Shown here: positions 23,353 to 35,700 of the stretch, piece by piece
Layout: every line of letters starts with the position of its first letter
Position numbering within the stretch: position 1 is the stretch's first letter
NCBI GenBank assembly: GCA_038501625.1
Contig: JAZAYU010000356.1
Coordinates: forward strand, 310,001-374,000
Source of the DNA: Corbicula japonica
Taxonomy: Eukaryota; Mollusca; Bivalvia; Venerida; Cyrenidae
Length of the DNA: 64,000 bases
Direction: 5' to 3'
Position numbers and translations under genes: made by a program
The notes under the pieces: model-generated
Told to the model about the DNA's origin: nothing
What the model saw: only the letters and a program-made list of their open reading frames with translations
The model's database searches: none

Positions 23353-23609
23353 TTCCATTAATAAAACAACTTTACTATAACTATATATACAGGACATTCT
23401 TTATATTCAATCTTGTTTGCCAATAAATAAGCCACTAAATAAAGTATGGAAATTATTCAATCCTGCACTGTGTATATAAGCTGGTGGGTGTAGGTTGTGA
23501 CCAGTGAATAATGCTACGGTCTGCCAATAGCCTAATCAGACAAGATACTTATTACGTAAGTTACATGTCTTTCCGGACAGTCAACAAATTATTTAATTTA
23601 TCATTTCAG

Positions 23610-23796
23610 GTCTCGAAGGGTTCTGGACTACGCTTTGCCTACAAACATGTAGAGTCACGGCCCTCCATTCTGAAGCCCAAGAATTTTCCCCACAATGCAG
23701 CTGATTTATTGAGCTGGGTAACGGAGAGATTCGCCGCAGTAACAACCTTCACCTCTGTCCAAGGCGGCAATCACCTCACTGCACTTATTGGAAAAG
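23610..23796 (+). CDS. TGFBR3: TGFBR3 exon 1 of those visible (orphan domain)
   Basis: Acceptor TTTAATTTATCATTTCAG, donor GAAAAG/GTGAGA; 187 bases, enters in phase 0 and leaves in phase 1. Encodes residues 1-62, starting VSKGSGLRF (human VSEGSVVQF) and including NFPHNAADLLSWV (human NFPHGNEHLLNWA) and AVTTFTSV (human AVTSFTEL). An open frame continues 99 bases upstream, but similarity starts only at the acceptor. The preceding exon should end in phase 0. Confidence 0.92.
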
Positions 23797-26700
23797 GTGA
23801 GATGTTTATTTTGTGAAACACTTAACTCCATATATGACAGTGATCCTTGAATTTACAAGGTTGTTGATGACAGTGATCCTTGAATTTAGCATTAGTAGTG
23901 AGAACACCGGGATCAGAGGAAATATGTAGACTGTGGAAAGTTCAAATCTTTTTTTGTCTGTTTGATGCATTTTTCATTGGGACTGATCATGAAATTGTCA
24001 GCTGGAGATCATGAAATTATCTGCTGCAGATCATGAAATTGTCAGCTGAAGATCATAAAATTGTCAGCTGAAGATCGTGAAATTGTCAGCTGAAGATCAT
24101 GAAATTATCTGCTGCAGATCATGAAATTGTCAGATGGAAATCATGAAATTGTCAGCTGAAGATCATGAAATTGTCAGTTGGAGATCATGAAACTGTCAGC
24201 TGGAGATCATGAAATTGTCTTCTGAAGATCATGAAATTGTCAGCAGAAGATCATGAAATTGTCTGCTGCAGATCATGAAATTGTCAGCTGAAGATAATAA
24301 AATTGTCAGCTGAAGATGATGAAATTGTCAGCAGAAGATCATGAAATTGTCAGCTGGAGATCATGAAATTGTCAGCTGAAGATCATGAAATTGTCAGTTG
24401 GAGATCATGAAACTGTCAGCTGGAGATCATGAAATTGTCTTCTGAAGGTCATGAAATTGTCAGCAGAAGATCATGAAATTGTCTGCTGCAGATCATGAAA
24501 TTGTCAGCTGAAGATAATAAAATTGTCAGCTGAAGATCATGAAATTGTCAGCAGAAGATCATGAAATTGTCAGCTGGAGATCATGAAATTGTCTGCTGCA
24601 GATCATGAAATTGTCTGCTGCAGATCATGAAATTGTCAGCTGAAGATAATGAAATTGTCAGCTGGAGATCATGAAATTGTCAGCTGGAGATCATGAAATT
24701 GTCAGGTGAAGATCATGAAATTGTTTGATGAAGATCATGAAATTGTCGGCTGATGATCTTAAAATTGCCAGATGGAGATCATGAAATTGTCAAATGAAGA
24801 TCATGAAATTGTCAGCAGAAGATCATGAAATTGTCTGCTGCAGATCATGAAATTGTCAGCTGAAGATAATAAAATTGTCAGCTGAAGATAATGAAATTGT
24901 CAGGTGAATATAATGAAATTGTCAGCTGGATATCATGAAATTGTATGCTGCAGATAATGAAATTGACAGCTGAAGATCATAAAATTGTCAGCTGAAGATC
25001 ATGAAATTGTCAACTGAAGATCATGAAATTGTCTGCTGCAGATCATGAAATTGTCAGATGGAAATCATGAAATTGTCAGCTGAAGATAATGAAATTGTCA
25101 GCTGAAGATCATGAAATTGTCAGCTGAAGATTATGAAATTGTCAGCTGAAGATAATGAAATTGTCAGCTGGAGATCATGAAATTGTCTGCTGCAGATCAT
25201 GAAATTGTCAGCTGAAGATCATGAAATTGTCAGCTGGAGATCATGAAATTGTCAGCTGAATATCATGAAATTGTCAGCTGAAGATCATGAAATTGTCAGC
25301 TGAAGATCATGAAATTGTCAGCTGAAGATCATAAAATTGTCAGCTGAAGAACATTAAATTGTCAGCAGAAGATCATGCAATCATCAGCTGAAGATCATGT
25401 ATTTGTCAGCTAAAGATCATGCAATTATCAGCTGAAGATCCTGCAATTGTCAAGATCACGAAATTGTCAGGTGGAGATCATGAAATTGTCTGATGAAGAT
25501 CATGAAATTGAAAGATGAAGATCATGAAATTGTCAGATGAAGATCATGAAATTGTCAATCATGAAATTGTCAGATGAAGATCATGAAATTGTAAACTGAA
25601 TGTCATGAAATTGTCAGCTGACGATCATGAAATTGTCAGCAGAAGATCATGAAATTATCAGCTGGAGATCATGAAATTGTCAGGTGAAGATCATGAGATT
25701 TTCAGCTGAAGATCATACATTGTCAGCTGAAGATCATGAAATTGTCAGCAGAAGATAATGAAATTGTCAGCTGGAGATCATGAAATTGTCTGCTGCAGAT
25801 CATGAAATTGTCAGCTGAAGATCATAAAATTGTCAGCTAAAGATCATGAAATTGTCAGCTGGAGATCATGAAATTGTCTGCTGCAGATCATGAAATTGTC
25901 AGCTGAAGATCATAAAAGTGTCAGCTGAAGATCATGAAATTGTCTGCTGCAGATCATGAAATTGTCAGATGAAGATCATGAAATTGTCAGCTGAAGATCA
26001 TGAAATTGTCTGCTGCAGATCATGAAATTGTCAGCTGAAGATCATGAAATTGTCAGCTGAAGATCATGAAATTGTCAGCTGAAGATCATGAAATTGTCAG
26101 CTGAAGATTATGAAATTGACAATGATACCAGAATCAGAGCAAAGGTGGTAAATTAATTTGGTTATGAGCACATTCAGGTGGGAATCAAATTCTAAATGAA
26201 ATGGAATAAAAATAAATTGTCATGTGTGTTAAAAGCAAAAGACTCCAGCATTTTGACGCATTGAAGCTTCTTTAACCTTTTCTCTATATCTACACCTTTT
26301 ATTGTATGTGTGAACAGACCAGATCAGCTGGCAAATCCATGATATCTAGTGAGGATCTACTTTGTTCATTTCTTGGTCAGAAATTACCTTATTAATTAAA
26401 AAAGAGAACATTGCAGATCCTGATCAGACAGCACAGATGTGCTTGCTGATCTGGATCTCAACTGTTTGCCCAGTAATGACAGGCTTATCTATTTAAAGGG
26501 TTTAAATAGCTTATCAGTTAAATAGCAAATTGGTTAATTATAGTTGTGCAGTCTAAAAACGCATGGCTTATGAGGCTTGCATGGTATTCTCAGTATTTTT
26601 TCTTACGAAGCTCTGTTTTGTTCCCCCTCCCCTCCACCCCCCATAATGCAAATTTCATTGTTATTCATTGGCATTAAAATCTTGTTCAGTTTAAGTGGCA

Positions 26701-29700
26701 AGGGGCAGTGGGGTTTTGTACCAAAGTAAAAATAGATTATTCAGGTATGCTCTTGAGTTAGGAAACACCACCTAAATTTGTTGTAGGAAGATGTGTATCT
26801 GTCAGTTGATACATTCAACACTTTGTTATGTATAGTTAACTTTTTTGAGAGTAAAATGAAGATAGGATAGCTTTATTGCTAAGTAAATGGGGAAATATTA
26901 TCACAGATAGTTTTGGTTACAATGTTATGTCATTAAGTTTGCTGTGTGAGTACATATATATGAACAGTACATGTCTGCTTCAGCACTCTAGTTCTAATTG
27001 TTTACTTCAGTATGTGACTTACCCTTTTACATCATAGAAATGACCTTTGTTGCAAATGTACACCGTGTTGATTCCAATCAGAGGCACAGATCTTTTAGTA
27101 TATTCACAAAAATTTGCTAGCTATAGCAATGAAAGTTAAAATACAACACATGGATCGAAATATGTACTATTTACTTGCATTAAAACTGATAAGTGCACAA
27201 TCCAGGGCTACTCAGCATTACCAGTAAACTGCACATGCACAGATTCAGTTTATCCAAAACTGCAATTTTTTATATTTGTAGTGTTTTTATCTTGAACATT
27301 TGGAGAAAAACTACAAGCACAGTTATTATTGATTGACATATATAATTTTTAAATTTCAGCTCAGTCATTACCATCTTCATCCAATACATCAACATGCACT
27401 CTGAACAAAGACAGTGGTCACCCTGGAGACCTGAATGTCAAGGCTGTATCCATGGTAACCCAGCCAGTAGAAGGTTGTCTCATGAAGGACAGACACACAG
27501 GAACATACCCAGGGTAAGTTACATAACTCATACATTTATACAGAGACTGTGGTCACCATGGTGACCTCAACGTCAAGGTCATATCCATGGTAACCCAGCC
27601 AGCAGAAGGTTGTCTCATGAAGGACAGACACACAGGAACATACCCAGGGTAAGTTACATAGCTTATAAATTTATACAGACTGTGGTCACCATGGAGACCT
27701 CAATGTCAAGGTCATATCCATGGTAACAAGCTAGTAGAAGGTTGTCTCATGAATGACACCATGCTAGAGTATTTACAGGATCAGTTACAAAGCATGCACA
27801 TTGGTTGCCATGGATAACCACAGTGTCAAGGTCATATCAGTGTTAACCCAGCAAGTAGAAGTTTCCTACCCAGAAACACAGGAGCCTATCCAGGGTGAGT
27901 TACAAAGAATGGACATTTTAGCAAAGAGGGGTAAACAATGAAACATCAGTGTCAACACTGTAAGCACAGCAACCCGGCCAGTAAATGTTGCTGCTTGAAC
28001 AAAAGTAACATAGCAACATGTGCTAGTGTTCATGCGCAAACAGTGGTTTTATGAAGGCAGTTTCCATGAAGATCCAGCCAACTTGAAAGTATTCCATCAC
28101 AGCCTTATACAAAACAGATCATATAAACCAAAAAAAGAAAATATTTGATAAAATTAAAAAATAAACAATTTGTAAGAAGATTAAAATGTTTGCATTTAAA
28201 TAAAATTGTTTAAAATATTGGGTGTCAGATACATGCACAGCTGATGCTTCGTGCTTGTATTCAGAATAGATCATCTTCTGTCCTAAAATAAAACCAATTT
28301 AATTCTTTAGAAAGGTATCAAATAAAAGTTATAAAACATCTCATGATGCAACAATAAAAGATTTCATAAGCCCACATACAATTTTTCAGAATATTCCTGG
28401 TGCTTTTATGTTGTGCAAGGACAGGATAAACCTTTAGATCATATATACTGGGTTTGTTGCAGGTGTGAACCGTGTAGATCAAGGCCCTGTGATTATAAAA
28501 CTTTTTTCATGCTAGACTCAATTTGAGCATGAAAATTTGATGGCTTCGTTTCTGTTCATTATATAAAATAAATTATTTTAAACTGAATATATGACAAAAT
28601 TGCTCTCAACAACAAGTGTTGAACAGATCAGGGATTCTAAAATTTCAAAATCCCAATCGGACATTGGCGCCAAAATTGACATTTCGCCGACTTCCGGAAC
28701 AGCGACTTCCGGTCCGCACGAACAGCGACTTCCGGTCCCCTGCGTTCAGCGTATTTCACTCTCCCGACCCCCAGTCCATTTCTTTTTCCCGGCATATTTT
28801 CTGGTCGGCAATATCCTACAACCTCTCAACAGATTAATGGTTTTCGAGCTGTAGACTGAAAAAATCTTTGATCGATTTATAAGAGCGGCATGCGACGTTT
28901 GAAGTTTACGCGATCGGCGTCTTTGTTGTAATACACAAGCATTCCATGCATTTTAAACGTGACGTAATGGTTCAAAACAGTTATCATAGCGATTGTGAAG
29001 TGGATTATTTTGTTATTAAAAATGTTTTATCTCTCGGAATTTCGGGAGGCAAGTATTCACTTTACGTTAATTTACGTCGATCACACCATGCTTTGTAACA
29101 CTATATTATAGTTGTTTGAAATATTATTCTTTTCTTTACAGGATGTAGTAATTTTTGAATCTACGAACTTACATGAGTCTGCGTATGCAACATTACTCAA
29201 GAGTCGGAAATAAATGTTGATTACGTAGATTTTTGTAAATTTGAAATTTATTTGAATCGTTATATGCGTAAGTAAGCAAGCCGGTCACTCGATTTTTTTC
29301 ACATTTAAGTATATATTCATTTGAGCCATTTCAAATTTGTTGTGAAATGCTAACAGTTCAAGTAAAATTCGCATGATATAAGTTTTCTTTAAATTTGATA
29401 AACATCAATTTTCGGTCGTCGGTCTTTTAGAATTACGCACATATCGGACTAACACGTCTGTCAATAAAATGCAAACTGTTTTATCGTTTACGTTAATTAA
29501 TCCACTATTTGTAAATGCTATCTTAAATTCTGACGTCAAACAGCCTTTGACTAGCGCCATCCATCTGGAAATTAAATAACCCGCCCGTTGTTAAAATGAG
29601 ACCCACCACATCCGGTTTCATCTATGCCGCAGGCTATTCACGGAACGTGTAGTCGTGGTAGTCATGGTAGCAGACTTGTGAAGTCGCTAATTGACAGGTT

Positions 29701-32700
29701 AATAGCTGATTAAGCTGTGAAAAAATGTACATTTAGGTAATTTTGTAACAGTTTGTAGGCCACTATTCATGACCGATTTTTTAAACCAATTTTGAAATTT
29801 CAATCGGACATTCTTCCCGAAAATCGGTCAATGACCGGCCTGCCGATAATTTTAGAATCCCTGGAACAGATAGTTATTCCTTATTTATGAAGACTGTTAA
29901 TGCTTAAGACATTTAAAGTTTGAGCACAGAATTGAGTTGAGCATGAAAAAAGTTTGATAATCACGGGGCCTGATATCTGCCTGTCTGTGCCTTCTGATCA
30001 AGATCAACCCTGTTCACTTCTTAGACAGAAATAATGCAACAAATCAAAAAGCAAAGAGTGGAGATTTGAATCATACCTCACAACCTTACAGATATATCAG
30101 CTGATCTGTGCCCATGGTTATAAAACTGAGCATGGAAACCAGTCTCAAATCTCAAGCATCTGATTGGCTGAAATGGCGACCAGTCGCCATTTCAGCCAAT
30201 CAGATGCTTGAGATTTGAGACTGGTTTCCAATCTCAGTTTTATAACCTCCAACCCTGGATATATACTGTTCACCCTTGAGGTAACGGCCATATTCCATGT
30301 AGTAAAATGATTATTGAAAGGGAGGTTTCTCTTTCTAGGATCTATCCAGTAGAGTGTTCACATCTTTACTTTATCCCTTTAGTCCATGGGATATGTTATC
30401 CATGTTATCCATAGGCAGTCAGCAAGTTTAGATCCAGATCAACTGTTTGGCTTCGATCTTCTCACCACATATTGACTGTGTTGGTCGTCACACAATAATT
30501 GTGCAGATTCGTTTGGTGTACACTTAATATGTTGGAGAGTTTGCTGAAGAAGCATCAAGTTTTGACAAAGGCCCCAGATCATAAAACTAAGATTGGTACC
30601 AGTCTCAAATCTCAAGCATCTGTCACCATTTCAGTCAATCAGATGCTTAAGATTTGAGCCTGTTCCTTAGATTTAATTTTATGATCTTTGGCAGGGAATT
30701 AACCCTTTCCTCCATAAATATACATTTTTACGCATGTGCGACCAGTGTAGATCCAAATCAGCTGACACATCCATGCCGTCCGATCAGGATCTGCACTGGT
30801 CGCATTTTGGTAAAAAATAACCTAACAAATCAAAAGCGAACAGTTTAGATTCTGATCAGACGGCACAGATGTGCTGGCTGATCTGGATCTACACTGTTTG
30901 CCCATGCAAAATAAGGTGTGTCTATGGAGGAATGGGTTAACACAAGTGATATATGTTGTATTTTCAGGATGGCTTACGTGGTAGAGTTGAAGAATGTCCC
31001 TGACATGAAACAGTTTGAGGTCCACCTTGATGTCCGTGGTAACTCGGCTCAGCAGGGGGAGAAGGAACTCTGGCTCGTCCTCAAATCTCCCACCCAGGTC
31101 ATGTGGAGAGTGTACACGAAGAAAATCCAGGGCAAAATCAGTATCGTGGTATGTATGACACAAAATAGTCTACTTGGTTTAACCCTTTCCTCCATATATA
31201 TGCATTTTTACGCATGTGCGACCAGTGTAGATCCAGATCAGCCGGCACATCAGTGCCGTCTGATTAGGATCTGCACTTGTCGCATTTTAGTCAGAAATAA
31301 CCTAACAAATCAAAAAGCGAACAGATGTGCCGGCTGATCTGGATCTAAATTGTTCACCCATGCAATAAAGGTGTATCTGTGGAGGAAAGGGTTAAATGCT
31401 ATTATAATGCTCTTACAACAGACTTCCTTGATATTTAGTTTAAACATATTTTATTTGCCATTCTGTTTTACAGGTAAATATACATATGCATGAGCAATAA
31501 TTAGAAAAGCAAAAAGGGTTGGGCATGAAGTTCTTTCAACATTAACTTGTACCCTTCCCTGGCCTAGATATTTGACCACCTTCATTCATCCTGTTATGGC
31601 TAGATGTCTCAAGAGTTTGAAATTTTGTTACCTGTGTTTCTCTCAAAATTAAATGTCAGAGAAATTTGTTAGCTTGATGCTGACCACATCATTTAAAACA
31701 AGAATCAACATTGTCGCATACAAGCATTAATAAAACACACTATGAAATATTTGTAAAATGTTTATTGATGAGGTAAAACTGTAAAGACAATAAAACATTG
31801 GCCTTGTACGTAAATTATACACAGAAGTACTCGGATGGCTTTTAAAAATTGACAATAACTTGTTTTTCACTGCTTCAGTGTTTTAATTACCATAAAATGA
31901 AAGCAATTATTCATTGATACATTTATTACAAGATCATAAACAATATAAGTGGGACCATGTTTTAGTTCAAAATGCTAATTATATTGATTTAACTGTTAGT
32001 TACATTTGACTATTAAAGAATCTAGGGACATTTTGGATAGGCAGATATTGGTATAAAGAGTTCGGCTTTTTCATAGCGGTAGAGAATTATAAAATATATC
32101 CAAAATATACCAAACAATGGGGTATTTGATGCAATTTACAAACATTTCATATGTGTGCTTTATATGCCATTGGCATCAAATTTTTAGCCATGATGTCTTT
32201 GGAAATTCCAGATTATTAGATTGGGGTATGTTGTTTGGCAGGTGGGCATCAGTGTTTTGTTGCAAGTTCACTTTTTCTCAGTAACCATTGAAACTTAAGG
32301 TAGTTGTCTGACATCTCAGTTGTGATTATCAGGACAAGTTTCATAACTCCTGACTGTAGTTTGTCATAGTTATGTCCCTTTTTCACAGAAATATTAGTAG
32401 AAAACTTGGTTTTGTCTCAGTGCACCATCCTCTTGTTCTCTTGTGACCCTGAATGTGATTTTCATAGAACTTTAGAATATAGGGTTAGGGTCAGACAGCA
32501 CGGATGTGCCAGCTGATCTGGATCTACACTGGTCGCACATGCGTAAAAATGGGTATATATATTCTAACCCTAACCCTAACCCTAACCCGAACTTTAGAAT
32601 ATTTTGAAAGAATGGCATATACATGATTTCCTGTACATTATTTGGCATCATTCTTGTGTCGGAAACATCCCAAAATTCTAACTACCCTTATTAATTTGTA

Positions 32701-35700
32701 AGTTTAGGTTTCTAATACTTTCCTTATAAGTTATGCAGCAAAATGTTGAATATAGAGAATATATGACGCATCACCTTAACCCTTTCCTCCATATATACCC
32801 ATTTTTACGCATGTGCGACCAGTGTAGATCCAGATCAGCTGGCACATCCGTGCTGTCTGATCAGGATCTGCACTGGTCGCAATATAGTCAGAAGTAACCT
32901 TATGAATCAAAAAGCGAACAGTTTAGATCCTGATCAGATGGCACAGATGTGCCGGCTGATCTGGATCTAAACTGTTCACCCATTCAAACAAGGTATCTAT
33001 GGAGGAAAGGGTTGTATCTATGGAGGAAAGGGTTAATTCAAAAACAGTATAACTCTTATATCAAAGGTTCTTTTGTCACCCTAGTGCAAAAAGGTATAAG
33101 TACCATTGAAATATGAAGGACTATTATTGCACTAACTAGGCTTTATACTGTGCCCAAGGTTATAAAACTGAGCATGGAAACCAGTCTCAAATCTCAAGCA
33201 TCTGATTGGCTGAAATGGCGACTAGTCGCCATTTCAGCCAATCAGATGCTTGAGATTTGAGACTGGTTTCCAAACTCAGGTTTATAACCTCCAGCTCTGT
33301 TTTTGCACTAAGGTGAGGATTTTTAGCCAGAACCTGGCTCTTCGTGTATAGAAATATTCTGAAATCATTTCAAACATAGCAGTTTTACTGGAATGTGATT
33401 ATTCTTCAGGCCAACAGCTTTGTGGACATGGCTGGTGTACGTGTGCACACTGTGTCTGTGAGGTCCGAGGAGCTGCGGGAGTCGGGTATGGATCTGCTCC
33501 GCTGGGTGGAGTATTTCCTTGAGCCAATCGCTATGTACACGTCTGTGAACAACTCCAACAGGATACAGATCACTCTACCGGATCTGCAGGCTCCTGAGCC
33601 AGGTAAGTTGCTAACTACACCCGGGGCTGATTATTGCACCCAGATTATCTGACTGCATTCAGGTCTGAAAATTGCTGCATGGTTTCTAAAATTTCAAAAT
33701 TGCAATCAGCAAAAAGAATGGTTTACTGGATTATTTGTTTCAGTGTACATGACTCGGAATTCGTGGTAGGCATTTGCTTCACTAAAATGTACCGAGAGTG
33801 TAACATGCTCAGTTATGTGTTATTATAGATTTTAGTGGATTTGAAATATTTGATTCTTTACTGGGTATAGTAATTCTTGAATCTATACAAATAATCAGAT
33901 TCTGCATATGCAGCATTTATTTTCAACACCAAACATAAATATCAGTAACTGGTGCATAATAGAATAGAATAGATAGAATTGTTAAACCCTTTCCTCCATA
34001 GATACACCTTTATTGCGAGGGCCAACAGTTTTGATCCAGACCAGCCGGCACATCCTCGCCGTCTGATCAGGATCTAAACTGTTAGCTTATTGATTTGTTA
34101 GGTAATTTCTGACCAAAATGCCACCAGTGCAGATCCTGATCAGATGGCATGGATGTGCCAGCTGATGTGGATCTATACTGGTCGCACATGCGTAAGAATT
34201 TGTATATATGGAGGAAAGGGTTAACAGGAAAGTGATGGCTGGTATGTAGCACAATTTTATCCAAAATTTAAGCAAAGTTTTGCCATAAAATAGAGAGCAA
34301 GAGAAATGCCCTATGATGTGTTGCAGAATAACTGATAGCACAAGCAATGCTGAATGGTTGTGTATTGTCAGTAGAAAAAAGCAGTTAAGAGAACTGATGT
34401 ATGATCGTGAATTTTCAGTAGATAAAAAGCTGATGTATGATCGTGTATTGTCAGTAAAAAAAGGGCTGACAACAGTTTAGAGAACTGATGTATGGTTGTG
34501 TATTTTCAGTAGATAAAGAGCAGAGAACAGTAAAGAGAACTGATATATTATCGTGTATTTTCAGTAGATAAAGAGCAGAGAACAGTAAAGAGAACTGATA
34601 TATTATCGTGTATTTTCAGTAGATAAAGAGCAGAGAACAGTAAAGAGAACTGATATATTATCGTGTATTTTCAGTAGATAAAGAGCAGAGAACAGTAAAG
34701 AGAACTGATATATTATCGTGTATTTTCAGTAGATAAAGAGCAGAGAACAGTAAAGAGAACTGATATATTATCGTGTATTTTCAGTAGATAAAGAGCAGAG
34801 AACAGTAAAGAGAACTGATATATTATCGTTTATTTTCAGTAGATAAAGAGCAGAGAACAGTAAAGAGAACTGATATATTATCGTTTATTTTCAGTAGATA
34901 AAGAGCAGAGAACAGTAAAGAGAACTGATATATTATCGTTTATTTTCAGTAGATAAAGAGCAGAGAACGGTGAAACAGATCAAGATCAGCCTGAAGCACT
35001 CACTGAAGACGGAATGTAACCAGCATACACTCACTGTTGCCCTGGACAAAAACATTCTTCAGGTACCAACAGTTTTCTTGTTCTGTGGTGTTAATCACTT
35101 GGCTTCTCTTTTTTTGTTAGTTGTTAATGCTGTCTTATTTTGTAAAAAAGTGAAATATGCATATCAGGAATGGCCACATCCAGCAGACACAGCCTCCCCA
35201 CACAGCCAAACAGTAGAGAGGAAAAGAGAGCATGGTATTACAATAATCAGTTTCACAATGGATGTCACAAACAAATAATGAAAGTGAGAACATGAGGGGT
35301 TACCACCTTGTAAAGTGATTTTCGCATTTGTATGTTTAAGCTTTTTACTCCATGGAATATCTGTGCCATCTGATCAGGATACACTGTTCCTCTTTATAAT
35401 AAATAGATTAATACTGAACAAGAAGCAACCAATGTAGATCCTGATCAGATTGCACTGATATGCCAGTTCATCTGGTCGACACTGGTCACACACACATTAA
35501 AGCCTGTGAACACAGAGTGAAGGGTTTTTTGCAGTTTGGGAGGGAATTCTAATAAATTATGCCACAGTATATTTCATTGAACTTAATCTTGGAAAAAATT
35601 ATAAAGATTATAAATTAAAATAGGGACAAACTTTATTACTCCCTTTAACTTACATCCAAAAAAGAATTCATAAATGCTAAAAAATATCTCAGCTGCAATG

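Larger units (their letters stand above)
28430..30300 (+). mobile_element. Family A MITE remnant holding three other elements
   Basis: The left part (AAACCTTTAGATCATATATA ... GTGTAGATCAAG) breaks at 28483. The right part resumes at 29971 with TGTGCCTTCTGATCAAGATC and AGAAATAATGCAACAAATC, is broken again at 30108 by a family B hairpin, and continues as GATATATACTGTTCACC. Confidence 0.6.

Noticed and set aside
1..23609. Search for the missing 5' betaglycan exons (signal peptide and start of the orphan domain)
   Set aside because: No segment with acceptor, donor and similarity to that part of the protein was found; I do not report candidates without support.
23984..26120. Regular 22-bp array resembling a CRISPR at first sight
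   Set aside because: Units are contiguous with no unique spacers, no cas genes are present and the context is an animal intron.
30822..31163. 113-codon minus-strand frame opposite exon 3
   Set aside because: It is the shadow of exon 3 plus a MITE end; the + strand reading matches betaglycan.
32481..32588. Captured extrachromosomal fragment with its own telomeres
   Set aside because: The G-rich repeats point inward, the opposite of true telomere ends on a linear fragment; kept as an unexplained structure.
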